A stretch of DNA of 5,686 bases from Gammaproteobacteria bacterium (GCA_011330835.1 DRPO01000162.1:1-5686); one strand, 5' to 3'; counted from the first letter of the stretch, positions 1-5,498 are shown. Program-made: numbers and translations. Notes: generated by a model not told the origin, from the sequence alone.

Positions 1-58
1 ACACGATCTCTGGTAAGGGGTAATTCCACTCACCGCCTAACGACAACCCAACGCCTTT

Positions 59-229
59 GCCGGCAAGATGCCGGCCCACCCGGCAATGTCGGGCGCAGCC
101 CGACGAGCCGAAGGCGCTTTTCCTCCCTCTTCGTCCGCCCCGCCTCGACAGCGCGCCGACTCGGGCAATCGGACAGGAAGTCCGATTGAGGCTTGTCCGC
201 GCAGGGATGCCGGCGCTCCCAATCGGTCG
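59..229. repeat. Intergenic repeat, copy A, just after lnt
   Basis: This stretch shares two blocks, in the same order and orientation, with 3421-3707. Block 1 (83-110) starts gcaatgtcgggcgca and differs from 3421-3448 at one of the first 28 bases, with a diverged pyrimidine-rich tail to about 140. Block 2 (201-229) matches 3679-3707 at 27 of 29 positions. Block 1 contains a perfect hairpin, GTCGGGC at 88-94 and GCCCGAC at 98-104. The motif gccggcaagatgccggc at 59-75 resembles the start of block 2, so the unit may be bounded by related motifs. The sequence between the blocks is not conserved between copies. It lies directly 3' of a minus-strand gene, as copy B does. This is probably a dispersed REP-like intergenic repeat; the family name is unknown to me. 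Confidence 0.65.
166..188 (-). other. Hairpin downstream of lnt, possible mRNA 3' end
   Basis: A perfect 8-bp inverted repeat, CAATCGGA at 166-173 and TCCGATTG at 181-188, with a 7-base loop lies 43 bases past the lnt stop codon. A further CAATCGG at 221-227 could pair with the same arm, giving alternative folds. No run of T follows on the minus strand, so it does not qualify as an intrinsic terminator. It could stabilise an mRNA 3' end or sit at a Rho-dependent stop (inference). Confidence 0.4.
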
Positions 230-230
230 G

Positions 231-1799
231 TTATTGCCTGTCCAGCCCCGGAGCCACCGCATCCTCGCCATCAGGCCGCCGAGGCCGACCCAAAACGAGC
301 CCTGTCAACAACGAGAGCAGCATCATGACGAGCACGGCGCCGTTGCCCCAGCGCGCGAAAGGCGTGGCCCCATAACGCGGGGTAATCTCGTCCTCGAGAA
401 CATCCACCTGGAACTGCGGCGAGACCTTGCGCAGCGTTCCCCGGTAGTCGATGGTGGCGGAGATGCCGGTATTCGTGGCGCGCAACAGGGGACGACCGGT
501 TTCCAGCGCCCGCATGCGCGAAATTTCCAGGTGCTGGTGCGGAGCCAGCGAATCGCCAAACCAGGCGTCATTGCTGATATTGATCAGCAGATTGGCTTTC
601 GGCAGCATCTCCGCCAGTTCCGCGCCATAGGCATCCTCGTAACAGATCGAGCCCGCGGCCTCGAATCCCTTGATCGACAGCGTGTTGGCGCGCTCGCCGG
701 GAGACAGATCCGCGGCGGGGAGGATAATCATGTCGCCAATCCAGCTCAGGGTATCGCGGAACGGAATGAACTCGCCAAACGGCACCAGGTGGCGTTTCAG
801 ATAAATCTGGGTGTCCTCGTTCTTTTCTTTCTCGTTCTCGATAACGGGTCCCAGCCGCATCATGGCGTTGTGAACCCCCTTGTCCGACCGGTACAGCACG
901 CCCGTCACCAACACCGTGGAGCGCGCCTTGAGAAAGGTCTTCAGCGGATCGAGCACTGATTTCCGGAACAGTTGATACTCTCCCGGCAGGGCAACCTCTG
1001 GCCAGACAATCAAATCCGCCTTGAGATTCTTTTTGGTCAGCGATTCGTAGAGATCGACCGTCGGAATCAGCCATTCCTTGCGCCACTTGTTCTCCTGGGC
1101 GATGTTGCCCTGTATCAGACGGACATCCAGCGACCGGTCGGCCGGCGTGGTCCAGCGCAGCCGACCGGATTGCAGACAGAACACCAGCGTCAACGCCACG
1201 GCGGAAACGGCGACGCTGCGCGCCAGCAGCGACCCGGATGCGATCAGAAACAGCGCCCCGACCAACACCAACACCACCCAACTCGCGCCCAGCACGCCCA
1301 GAATCGGCACCGGCCAGCTGAACAAGGTATCGATCTGGGAATAGCCGAGTTGCAGCCACGGAAACCCCGTCAGAACCCAGCCGCGAAACCATTCCACCAG
1401 AACCCAAAGCGCCGGCAGCACCAGCAGCAGACGCGGCGTCAGACGCGCGTTCCAGCGCCGGCGCGGCGCCTGTAGCCAGCCAACGAGCGCCGGAAACGCC
1501 GCCAGCGTCAGAACGAACAGGACCGTCAACATGCCCGCCACGACCGCCGGCGCCTGTCCAAATTCATGAATGCTGTTGTAGACCCAGGAAACGCCAATGC
1601 CAAAAAACCCCAGCCCAAAGAAGTAGCCCGTCATCGCCGCCTCGCGCGGGGTTGCGTCGAGCCAGAGATAGACCAGAGCCGCCATGCAGAAAAACGCGAA
1701 GAACCACCACCCCATCGGGGCGAAGGCGACAGTCATCAGTCCCCCGGCAAGCAAGGCCGCGATATATCGGACAGAGGGAGGAAGCGGGATATAAGACAT
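231..1799 (-). CDS. lnt: Apolipoprotein N-acyltransferase Lnt
   Basis: Lnt adds the third acyl chain, taken from a phospholipid, to the N-terminal cysteine of lipoproteins in the inner membrane. This is the last step of lipoprotein maturation before sorting by LolCDE. The 522 residues are the usual family length (E. coli 512). Hydrophobic segments fill residues ~11-210 and one closes the protein at ~487-504. In between is the periplasmic nitrilase-type domain with the catalytic triad in its expected places: E268 in IVWPEVALP, K335 in YLKRHLVPFGEF and C386 in GSICYE (E. coli E267, K335, C387, from memory). The family motifs FRGWVLTGFPWLQ (138-150) and NISNDAWFG (407-415) are intact. ATG at 1799 gives the family N-terminus, and no in-frame ATG, GTG or TTG lies between it and the DUF2058 stop. 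No Shine-Dalgarno is visible before it. The gene is last in the apparent operon, 70 bp after DUF2058; the corC (ybeX) gene often found beside lnt is not in the window. Confidence 0.97.
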   Translation of the reverse strand: MSYIPLPPSVRYIAALLAGGLMTVAFAPMGWWFFAFFCMAALVYLWLDATPREAAMTGYFFGLGFFGIGVSWVYNSIHEFGQAPAVVAGMLTVLFVLTLAAFPALVGWLQAPRRRWNARLTPRLLLVLPALWVLVEWFRGWVLTGFPWLQLGYSQIDTLFSWPVPILGVLGASWVVLVLVGALFLIASGSLLARSVAVSAVALTLVFCLQSGRLRWTTPADRSLDVRLIQGNIAQENKWRKEWLIPTVDLYESLTKKNLKADLIVWPEVALPGEYQLFRKSVLDPLKTFLKARSTVLVTGVLYRSDKGVHNAMMRLGPVIENEKEKNEDTQIYLKRHLVPFGEFIPFRDTLSWIGDMIILPAADLSPGERANTLSIKGFEAAGSICYEDAYGAELAEMLPKANLLINISNDAWFGDSLAPHQHLEISRMRALETGRPLLRATNTGISATIDYRGTLRKVSPQFQVDVLEDEITPRYGATPFARWGNGAVLVMMLLSLLTGLVLGRPRRPDGEDAVAPGLDRQ

Positions 1800-1869
1800 T
1801 GGCGATTGTTGGTTTTGGATGGCCGGCGGAGACTCGACAAAGCATCCCTCCGGGACAAAGAGAAAGACG

Positions 1870-2427
1870 CTACCAGATCAGGTCATCCGGCACGGCGAAT
1901 TCGCCATCGTCGTCATCCACCTCCGGCGACACGATGGCGATGGCTTTTTTCGGGTCCAGGGCGAGTATCTCCTCCGCCACGCTGGCGGGAATCAGACAGC
2001 GCTTGCCGCCCAGGAAGGTGACGCCCAGCTCGCCGTTCAACAAGGCCTGACGCTGCGCCGGCGTGACCCAGATCTTCTTGATGGTGGAGCCAATCAGAAA
2101 CTGGTATTCGACATCGCCCTGGCTGTGGTCGAGCGCATTGTCGCGAATCAACGCATTGACCTTTTGCCGGTTTTTGCGGCGCTGCTCATCCTCCGCCTTC
2201 TTGCGCGCCGCTTCGCGCTTCTCCTCCGCCCGACGCGCGGCGTAAGCCTTGCGCAGATCGATTTCCTCTTGCGAAGCCTTTGGCGGGGCCGCCTTGCCGC
2301 GAGACCTTTCCACCGGTTTCCTTCCCCCCCTGGGCGGTCGCTTTCTGGCCGGACGGTTGGCCTTGTCAACATCATCCTCGGTAACCAGCCCCGCTTTCAA
2401 CAGCTGTTCTTGCAAGACGTTTTTCAT
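1870..2427 (-). CDS. DUF2058 family protein (YaiL-like)
   Basis: This 185-residue protein matches the E. coli YaiL family (DUF2058) from memory: an N-terminal LQEQLLKAGLV (5-15), a basic low-complexity stretch (22-50), a long charged likely helix (52-90), a C-terminal globular part (~100-168) containing IKKIWV and LIPASVAEEI, an acidic run of D (171-174), and a terminal VPDDLIW nearly identical to the YaiL ending VPDDLMW. The family is sometimes annotated as nucleoprotein or polynucleotide-associated; its biochemical role is not established. The very basic N-terminal half fits nucleic-acid binding (inference). No signal peptide or membrane segment is seen, so it is cytoplasmic. Its ATG overlaps the stop of the ABC remnant by ATGA, which indicates former translational coupling. 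A GGAAC lies about ten bases before the start and an AGG one base before it. Confidence 0.9.
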   Translation of the reverse strand: MKNVLQEQLLKAGLVTEDDVDKANRPARKRPPRGGRKPVERSRGKAAPPKASQEEIDLRKAYAARRAEEKREAARKKAEDEQRRKNRQKVNALIRDNALDHSQGDVEYQFLIGSTIKKIWVTPAQRQALLNGELGVTFLGGKRCLIPASVAEEILALDPKKAIAIVSPEVDDDDGEFAVPDDLIW

Positions 2428-2831
2428 GCCTGAGATGTTCCATAGAGTTGTTGATAAAAGCCATTGTTGCGAATCAACGCGCTGTGGCTTCCCTGTTCGA
2501 TATACTTCTCGCGTTCAAGAATACCCCATTCAGGGTGTGTGGACTTTCGTCGAAAGCAAGGCGCAAAAACGCAGGCATAGTGGGGCTACGTCAAGTTTTT
2601 GCAACGCCGCTATCGGCGAAAAGACGCGCGCCATGAATGGGGTATTCTTGGGCGCGAGAAGTATAATACAGCCATTGTCGCGCCCGACCGGTGCAGCAGC
2701 ACCTCATCCACCAGCAACGGCATCAGCAGCGGAATCGGCACGCCGATCGCCACCAGATTGGCGACAATCAGTTCCCGTTTGTGGCGCAGGCTGAGATCGA
2801 GAACAGTCCACCAGGTTCAGGTCTGGCTCAT
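2424..2831 (-). pseudogene. ABC exporter remnant: N- and C-terminal ends only
   Basis: Minus-strand translation from ATG 2831 gives M-S-Q-T, then TGA (2819-2817), then in the same frame a run containing LRHKRELIVANL and VPIPLLMPLLVDEVLL. That is the start and first membrane helix of an ABC exporter with fused membrane and ATPase domains. This frame runs into the fold-back element and stops at 2612-2610. In another frame, 2531-2424 gives ILEREKYIEQGSH, then SALIRNNGFYQQLYGTSQA and a stop. This is the segment after the H-loop that ends such proteins. Walker A, signature, Walker B and nearly all of the membrane domain are missing, so roughly 490 of the ~590 residues usual for the family are gone (estimate). 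The ATG lies 4 bp after the upstream gene and the stop overlaps the next start, so an intact exporter once stood here in the operon. It cannot make a working transporter. Substrate unknown. Confidence 0.8.
2501..2665. repeat. 165-bp fold-back (MITE-like) element in the ABC remnant
   Basis: The outer arms, 2501-2531 and 2635-2665, are inverted copies matching at 29 of 31 bases; the two mismatches are adjacent (TT versus CC). Weaker inverted similarity continues inward (2532-2557 against 2609-2634) to a central hairpin with GCAAAAAC and GTTTTTGC arms (2563-2570 and 2593-2600). Nearly the whole element can therefore fold on itself. The element has no open reading frame of its own worth reporting, so if it is mobile it is non-autonomous. 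The ends read TATACTTC and GAAGTATA, which would fit a TA target duplication of the IS630/Tc1 type, but the palindromic ends make this ambiguous. The sequence on each side comes from distant parts of the same ABC gene. The outer arm next to the C-terminal fragment also reads as plausible ABC protein, so part of the arm may be host DNA. Confidence 0.75.
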
Positions 2832-2835
2832 GCCC

Positions 2836-3288
2836 TCAATCCGGTTCACCCTCAACATGCTCGCGGGCCATCGGAGATCCCGCCCCGTATGGCTGGCGAA
2901 ACACGTTGACGACCTTGCCGGAATCGTCGACGTGACACGTCGCCAGAACCCGCTGCTCACCCTCCCCCGGCCGCATTTCGCCGACCACAATGTCATCGAC
3001 AAACCAGCCGGCCTGGGTGGGATTGGCCTCGCCGTAACGGATCAGGCGAGCGAATTGCGGATTCTCCGCACCCGACAACGCCCTTTCCCGACAGGCCTTG
3101 ACGGCCTGAAAGGCCAAGGGATGCAACAGGGATTCAATGCCGTCATTGACCGCCGGAAACTGCTCCCGCGCGATGAACAACGCGAAGGCCGCGAAAATCA
3201 GCAAGGGCAGCAGCTTTCGCCACCCCCCGTTGCGGCGCGAGGATCGAGACATGGGAAGATCGGGAGCGTGTCGGTCTGATCGGGGCAT
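2836..3288 (-). CDS. Small membrane-anchored protein, unknown function
   Basis: I do not recognise this 150-residue protein. It has a basic N-terminus (SRSSRRNGGWRK), one hydrophobic segment (LLPLLIFAAFALFIA, 26-40), and then a soluble part of ~110 residues. The charge pattern predicts a single inner-membrane anchor with the C-terminal part in the periplasm. Two cysteines, C66 (VKACRERAL) and C118 (LATCHVDDSGK), could form a disulfide there (inference). Candidate conserved stretches are NPQFARLIRYGE and WFVDDIVVGEM. I chose ATG 3288 because it follows the predicted promoter by about 27 bases. ATG at 3252, thirteen codons later, is an equally good start before the basic/hydrophobic signal, and neither has a clear ribosome binding site. 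The stop is 4 bp before the ABC remnant, so the protein probably served with that exporter. Its frame is intact although the exporter is broken. Confidence 0.75.
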   Translation of the reverse strand: MPRSDRHAPDLPMSRSSRRNGGWRKLLPLLIFAAFALFIAREQFPAVNDGIESLLHPLAFQAVKACRERALSGAENPQFARLIRYGEANPTQAGWFVDDIVVGEMRPGEGEQRVLATCHVDDSGKVVNVFRQPYGAGSPMAREHVEGEPD

Positions 3289-3321
3289 GTCCGGGGCTCA
3301 TGGCGTAGCGGGAGGCGACTC

Positions 3322-3350
3322 ATTGTATCGACCTCTCGCGATCAAACCAA
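3322..3350 (-). promoter_or_regulatory. Sigma70-like promoter for the operon
   Basis: On the minus strand, TTGGTT (3350-3345) and TACAAT (3327-3322) are separated by exactly 17 bases. The -10 box matches the consensus at 5 of 6 positions; the -35 box matches only at the TTG. Transcription would begin near 3315, leaving a leader of about 27 bases before ATG 3288. It is the best-spaced candidate upstream of the four-gene operon and lies in the expected place. No experimental support can be seen. Confidence 0.5.
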
Positions 3351-3352
3351 CC

Positions 3353-3369
3353 TTGCCCGGCCAGGGCAA
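3353..3369. promoter_or_regulatory. Inverted repeat next to the -35 box, possible operator
   Basis: TTGCCC (3353-3358) and GGGCAA (3364-3369) form perfect 6-bp arms around a 5-base centre. The centre lies about 46 bases upstream of the predicted transcription start, right against the -35 box. That is where dimeric regulators of this spacing often bind. The regulator is unknown. In GC-rich DNA a palindrome of this size can occur by chance. Confidence 0.3.
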
Positions 3370-3420
3370 CGCGGAGCACGTCCGATGCGTCTCCGCTCCG
3401 CGAGCGACCGCCACCCCAGG

Positions 3421-3707
3421 GCAATGTCGGGCGCATCCCGACGAGCCGTCAGGCTCTTCCCCCCCTTCGCCCGCCCCCTCCATCATTCCGGGCTGAGTGG
3501 AGCGAAGACCCGGAATCCAGAACGAGGCGCTGGATTCCCGCTTTCGCGGGAGTGGCGAGGTGCGCGGGAATGACGGACGAGGTTCGGTGACGGAGGGAAA
3601 GGCCCACCGCATCCTCCCCGAAAGCTGGCTTGCCAGGAAACAACAGAGCCCCGACGAAATACCCGGCTGCCTCTGCCGGCAGGGATGCCGACGCTCCCAT
3701 TCGGTCG
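3421..3707. repeat. Intergenic repeat, copy B, after the OmpA-family gene
   Basis: This copy shares block 1 (3421-3448, including GTCGGG 3426-3431 and CCCGAC 3437-3442 as a hairpin, with a looser pyrimidine-rich match to about 3477) and block 2 (3679-3707, 27/29) with 59-229. The blocks are about 230 bp apart here and about 90 bp apart in copy A. The extra length is partly explained by the separate element at 3481-3577. Next to block 2 is the perfect palindrome CTGCCGGCAG (3673-3682). Block 2 ends about 85 bases past the stop of the OmpA-family gene. Open reading frames across this region give only low-complexity, repeat-type peptides and I do not call them genes. Confidence 0.65.
3481..3577. 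repeat. Nested 'CHSREGGNP'-type palindromic element
   Basis: The minus-strand translation gives HSRESGNPAPRSGFRVF, close to the spurious peptide CHSREGGNP that marks a family of short palindromic repeats common in proteobacteria and related in sequence to the neisserial dRS3 repeat. Its structure is visible: ATTCCGGG (3485-3492) pairs with CCCGGAAT (3509-3516), and TCCCGC (3536-3541) pairs with GCGGGA (3546-3551) around a 4-base loop. GCGGGAAT (3564-3571) can pair instead with ATTCCCGC (3534-3541). The ends, tcattcc and ggaatga, form short terminal inverted repeats. It lies between the two shared blocks of copy B, close to the end of block 1, and is absent from copy A. Confidence 0.75.
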
Positions 3708-3792
3708 CTTTATAGGCCTCACCCTAACCACCGCCGCCCTTGCCGAACAAGCCGCAAACCGGGTGAGTTCAAACTGGCTTGAGCTTGCCGGC

Positions 3793-5172
3793 CTAGTTCG
3801 AGATCGGGCTTTCGATCAGCTCCACCCGCCGGTTCATCGCCCTGCCCTCCGCCGTGGCGTTCGAAACAATCGGCATCTCCTCGCCTTTCCCGCCATAGCT
3901 CAGACGGGCCGGATCGACGCCGCGAGCCGCCAGGTAGTTCGCGACCGCCTCGGCCCGACGCTCGGACAGTTGCTTGTTCTTGCGGGCGCTTCCCACATTG
4001 TCGGTATGCCCAACCACCGTGACCCGCACATCGGGCCGCTGGATGAGATCGGCGGCCACGCCATCCAGTATCCGCTTCGCCTCCGACGTCAATACCGCGG
4101 AACCGGACTGGAAAGTGACGCCTTCAAGGATTCTGGGAGTGACCTCGCCCGACGAAACGAAGGTTGCGGGCGAAGGCGTCTTGATCGCCGCCGGGATGGC
4201 GCAACCATCCGCGCCCACCTGTTTGCCGGGAGGCGTGCCGGGGCAACGATCCAGTCGGTCGATGACGCCGTCCCGATCTCCGTCGGTCGATTGGGCCACG
4301 CTCAGTCCCGGGCGGGGTGGAGGCGCCGCCGGAGCGGGAGACGCCGGGGCCGTCCGGGGCGCGGCTGCGTTTTGGGGAGGAGTCGGCCGCGGCACGGGAC
4401 GAGGCTGGGGTTTGGCCTCCGATCGGGCAGGTTGCCGCCGAGGCTGCTGTTGCGGTTGCTGCCGAGGCTGCGGTCTCTCCCCTTCCTGTACAACCTTCGG
4501 CGGCGTGGTCTTCACCTTGCGCCCCCCAAAACGCTTGAGCGCGCTGATGCTGATCCCCTGGGTGTCCTCGTCGTGATACTCGTATTCCGCGCGAACGGCA
4601 ACGCCGTTCTTCAACTGGTACTCCAACCCGAAACCGGTTGTGAATTTGGTTTCGTCGGCCTGGTCGAAAGGCAGGTTGCTGCTGCTGTTCTTCAGGATCT
4701 GGGAAACCCCGAGCTTGAGAATCGCCGACAGGCCGGCCTTGTTGTCGGGGAATTGCAGCAACGTCTGACCGCCCACGATGGTGTAGTCCACGGTGCCGAA
4801 AATGGTGTCGCCGTTGGTCAGGAAATCATTGCCGAGCCCACTGGGATTCGAACCGCCGATAAACCGCCCCGGGCCGGTTAGCTTCGCCGTCCCATAGTTG
4901 GCGTAAAAGCCTTCGATAGACCAGTAGTCGGTCAGATCATAACCGGCGAACAGCTTGATCAGGCCATCGGAATCATCCTCGACGCTGAAGCCGGTCTGCA
5001 CGTTGACGCCACGGGTGGCGGGCGTGATCGTCGAAACGCCGCCGCCGCCAGCGAGATAGAATTGCCCTTCTCCGGCCACAACCGTGGAAGCGCAACCCAT
5101 ACCCGCCAACAACATCGCGCCGATGCCGAACAAACGAGCGCGAAAACCAGAATGCGGAACCTTGAACTCCAT
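3793..5172 (-). CDS. OmpA-family protein with TSP3 loop and Pro/Gln/Arg linker
   Basis: A 459-residue outer-membrane protein that probably ties the outer membrane to peptidoglycan. Residues 1-33 form a signal peptide, with cleavage best placed after VVA. A cysteine at 27 has no good lipobox. Residues ~36-215 are a glycine-rich beta-barrel with alternating strands (GQFYLAGGGG, GFGLEYQLKNGVAVRAEYEY). Residues ~222-290 are a linker rich in Pro, Gln, Arg and Ala. DGDRDGVIDRLDRCPGTP (298-315) is a TSP3-type calcium-binding loop with C310 and C324 likely paired. Residues ~345-457 are the OmpA C-terminal domain. D391 (GHTDNVGS) and R406 (LSERRAEAV), 15 apart, match E. coli OmpA D271 and R286, the diaminopimelate-binding pair. 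A weak GGGAAG precedes ATG 5172 by a few bases. It forms its own unit: the next gene starts ~500 bases downstream behind a separate promoter. Whether the barrel has eight strands cannot be settled by eye. Confidence 0.92.
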   Translation of the reverse strand: MEFKVPHSGFRARLFGIGAMLLAGMGCASTVVAGEGQFYLAGGGGVSTITPATRGVNVQTGFSVEDDSDGLIKLFAGYDLTDYWSIEGFYANYGTAKLTGPGRFIGGSNPSGLGNDFLTNGDTIFGTVDYTIVGGQTLLQFPDNKAGLSAILKLGVSQILKNSSSNLPFDQADETKFTTGFGLEYQLKNGVAVRAEYEYHDEDTQGISISALKRFGGRKVKTTPPKVVQEGERPQPRQQPQQQPRRQPARSEAKPQPRPVPRPTPPQNAAAPRTAPASPAPAAPPPRPGLSVAQSTDGDRDGVIDRLDRCPGTPPGKQVGADGCAIPAAIKTPSPATFVSSGEVTPRILEGVTFQSGSAVLTSEAKRILDGVAADLIQRPDVRVTVVGHTDNVGSARKNKQLSERRAEAVANYLAARGVDPARLSYGGKGEEMPIVSNATAEGRAMNRRVELIESPISN

Positions 5173-5353
5173 TTTCTTCCCGAACAGGTGCTTTTGAAGT
5201 CAAGGAGTATTGCAGCAATCCTTCGGTGGATTATCGAAAATCGTCACAGATCGCGGCGACAAAACCTTGGCATGCATCGCGAAACCGGAATGAAAACGAT
5301 CCGGGACCCTGCAAACCAGTGGTCCGCAACCAGCCGCCAGCGTTTGTTCGCGC

Positions 5354-5378
5354 AAAAAAAAGAGGGCGAAAGCCCTCT
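5354..5378 (-). terminator. Intrinsic terminator of an upstream minus-strand transcript
   Basis: On the minus strand, AGAGGGC, a TTTC loop and GCCCTCT are followed at once by a run of eight T (5361-5354), the textbook form of a Rho-independent terminator. The plus strand has no T run after the stem, so the direction is clear. It lies about 180 bases upstream of the OmpA-family start and must end a transcript that begins between it and the window edge, or beyond the edge. No protein-coding gene is evident just upstream, so a small RNA or a long 3' UTR is possible. Confidence 0.85.
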
Positions 5379-5387
5379 AGTCAGAAG

Positions 5388-5400
5388 TGTCACAATGACA
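5388..5400. promoter_or_regulatory. Short palindrome TGTCA-CAA-TGACA
   Basis: Perfect 5-bp arms around a 3-base centre lie ten bases before the terminator stem, on the minus-strand upstream side. It could be a protein-binding site or part of the structure of the terminated RNA. I cannot match it to a known regulator and chance is possible. Confidence 0.2.
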
Positions 5401-5484
5401 AAAAGTCCGATCCAAATGAACAAAGCACAAGTTCGAGCCCAGCACTTCTGTCTTGGAATATAGCGCGGCTCGTCGGAAAACTCT

Positions 5485-5498
5485 GTGAACCAGTTCAC
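5485..5498. promoter_or_regulatory. Short palindrome GTGAAC-CA-GTTCAC
   Basis: Perfect 6-bp arms around a 2-base centre. It lies about 105 bases upstream of the terminator on the minus strand. It resembles an operator for a dimeric regulator, but the spacing does not fit the gram-positive LexA box (GAAC-N4-GTTC). The regulator is unknown and the call is weak. Confidence 0.25.

Noticed and set aside
1..58. Window edge, possible end of a further gene or RNA
   Set aside because: Too short; I see no stop-codon context, hairpin or RNA feature that can be supported.
57..959. Plus-strand open frame of 300 residues opposite lnt
   Set aside because: It is antisense to a well-supported Lnt, rich in Arg, Gln and His as GC-rich shadow frames are, and has no recognisable domain.
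568..1407. Minus-strand open frame of 279 residues in another frame of lnt
   Set aside because: It lies wholly within lnt, which has the full catalytic triad and family length; the alternative frame shows no motif.
2249..2794. Plus-strand frame of 181 residues across the fold-back element
   Set aside because: It runs antisense through DUF2058, the ABC remnant and the palindrome. Its sequence is explained by those.
59..3707. CRISPR array from the repeated blocks
   Set aside because: Only two widely spaced copies with unequal internal spacing; no regular repeat-spacer pattern and no cas gene.
3385..3731. Several short open frames on both strands over copy B
   Set aside because: Their peptides are the known by-product of palindromic repeats (HSRESGNP and similar), with no start signals.
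3748..3781. CAAGCC/GGCTTG inverted repeat after the OmpA-family stop as a terminator
   Set aside because: Only six paired bases, a 22-base loop and no T run on the minus strand.
3685..4881. Plus-strand open frame of 398 residues opposite the OmpA-family gene
   Set aside because: It is antisense to a gene with signal peptide, barrel, TSP3 and OmpA motifs. Its Arg/Gly-rich composition is that of a shadow frame.
5200..5236. Promoter for the OmpA-family gene (GATAAT at 5235-5230, or TTGACT near the start codon)
   Set aside because: GATAAT has no acceptable -35 box at 16-18 bases, and TTGACT has no -10 box at proper spacing before the start.
5410..5445. agttcgagccc resembling a tRNA T-loop
   Set aside because: The flanking bases do not form a T-stem and no acceptor or anticodon arm can be drawn.
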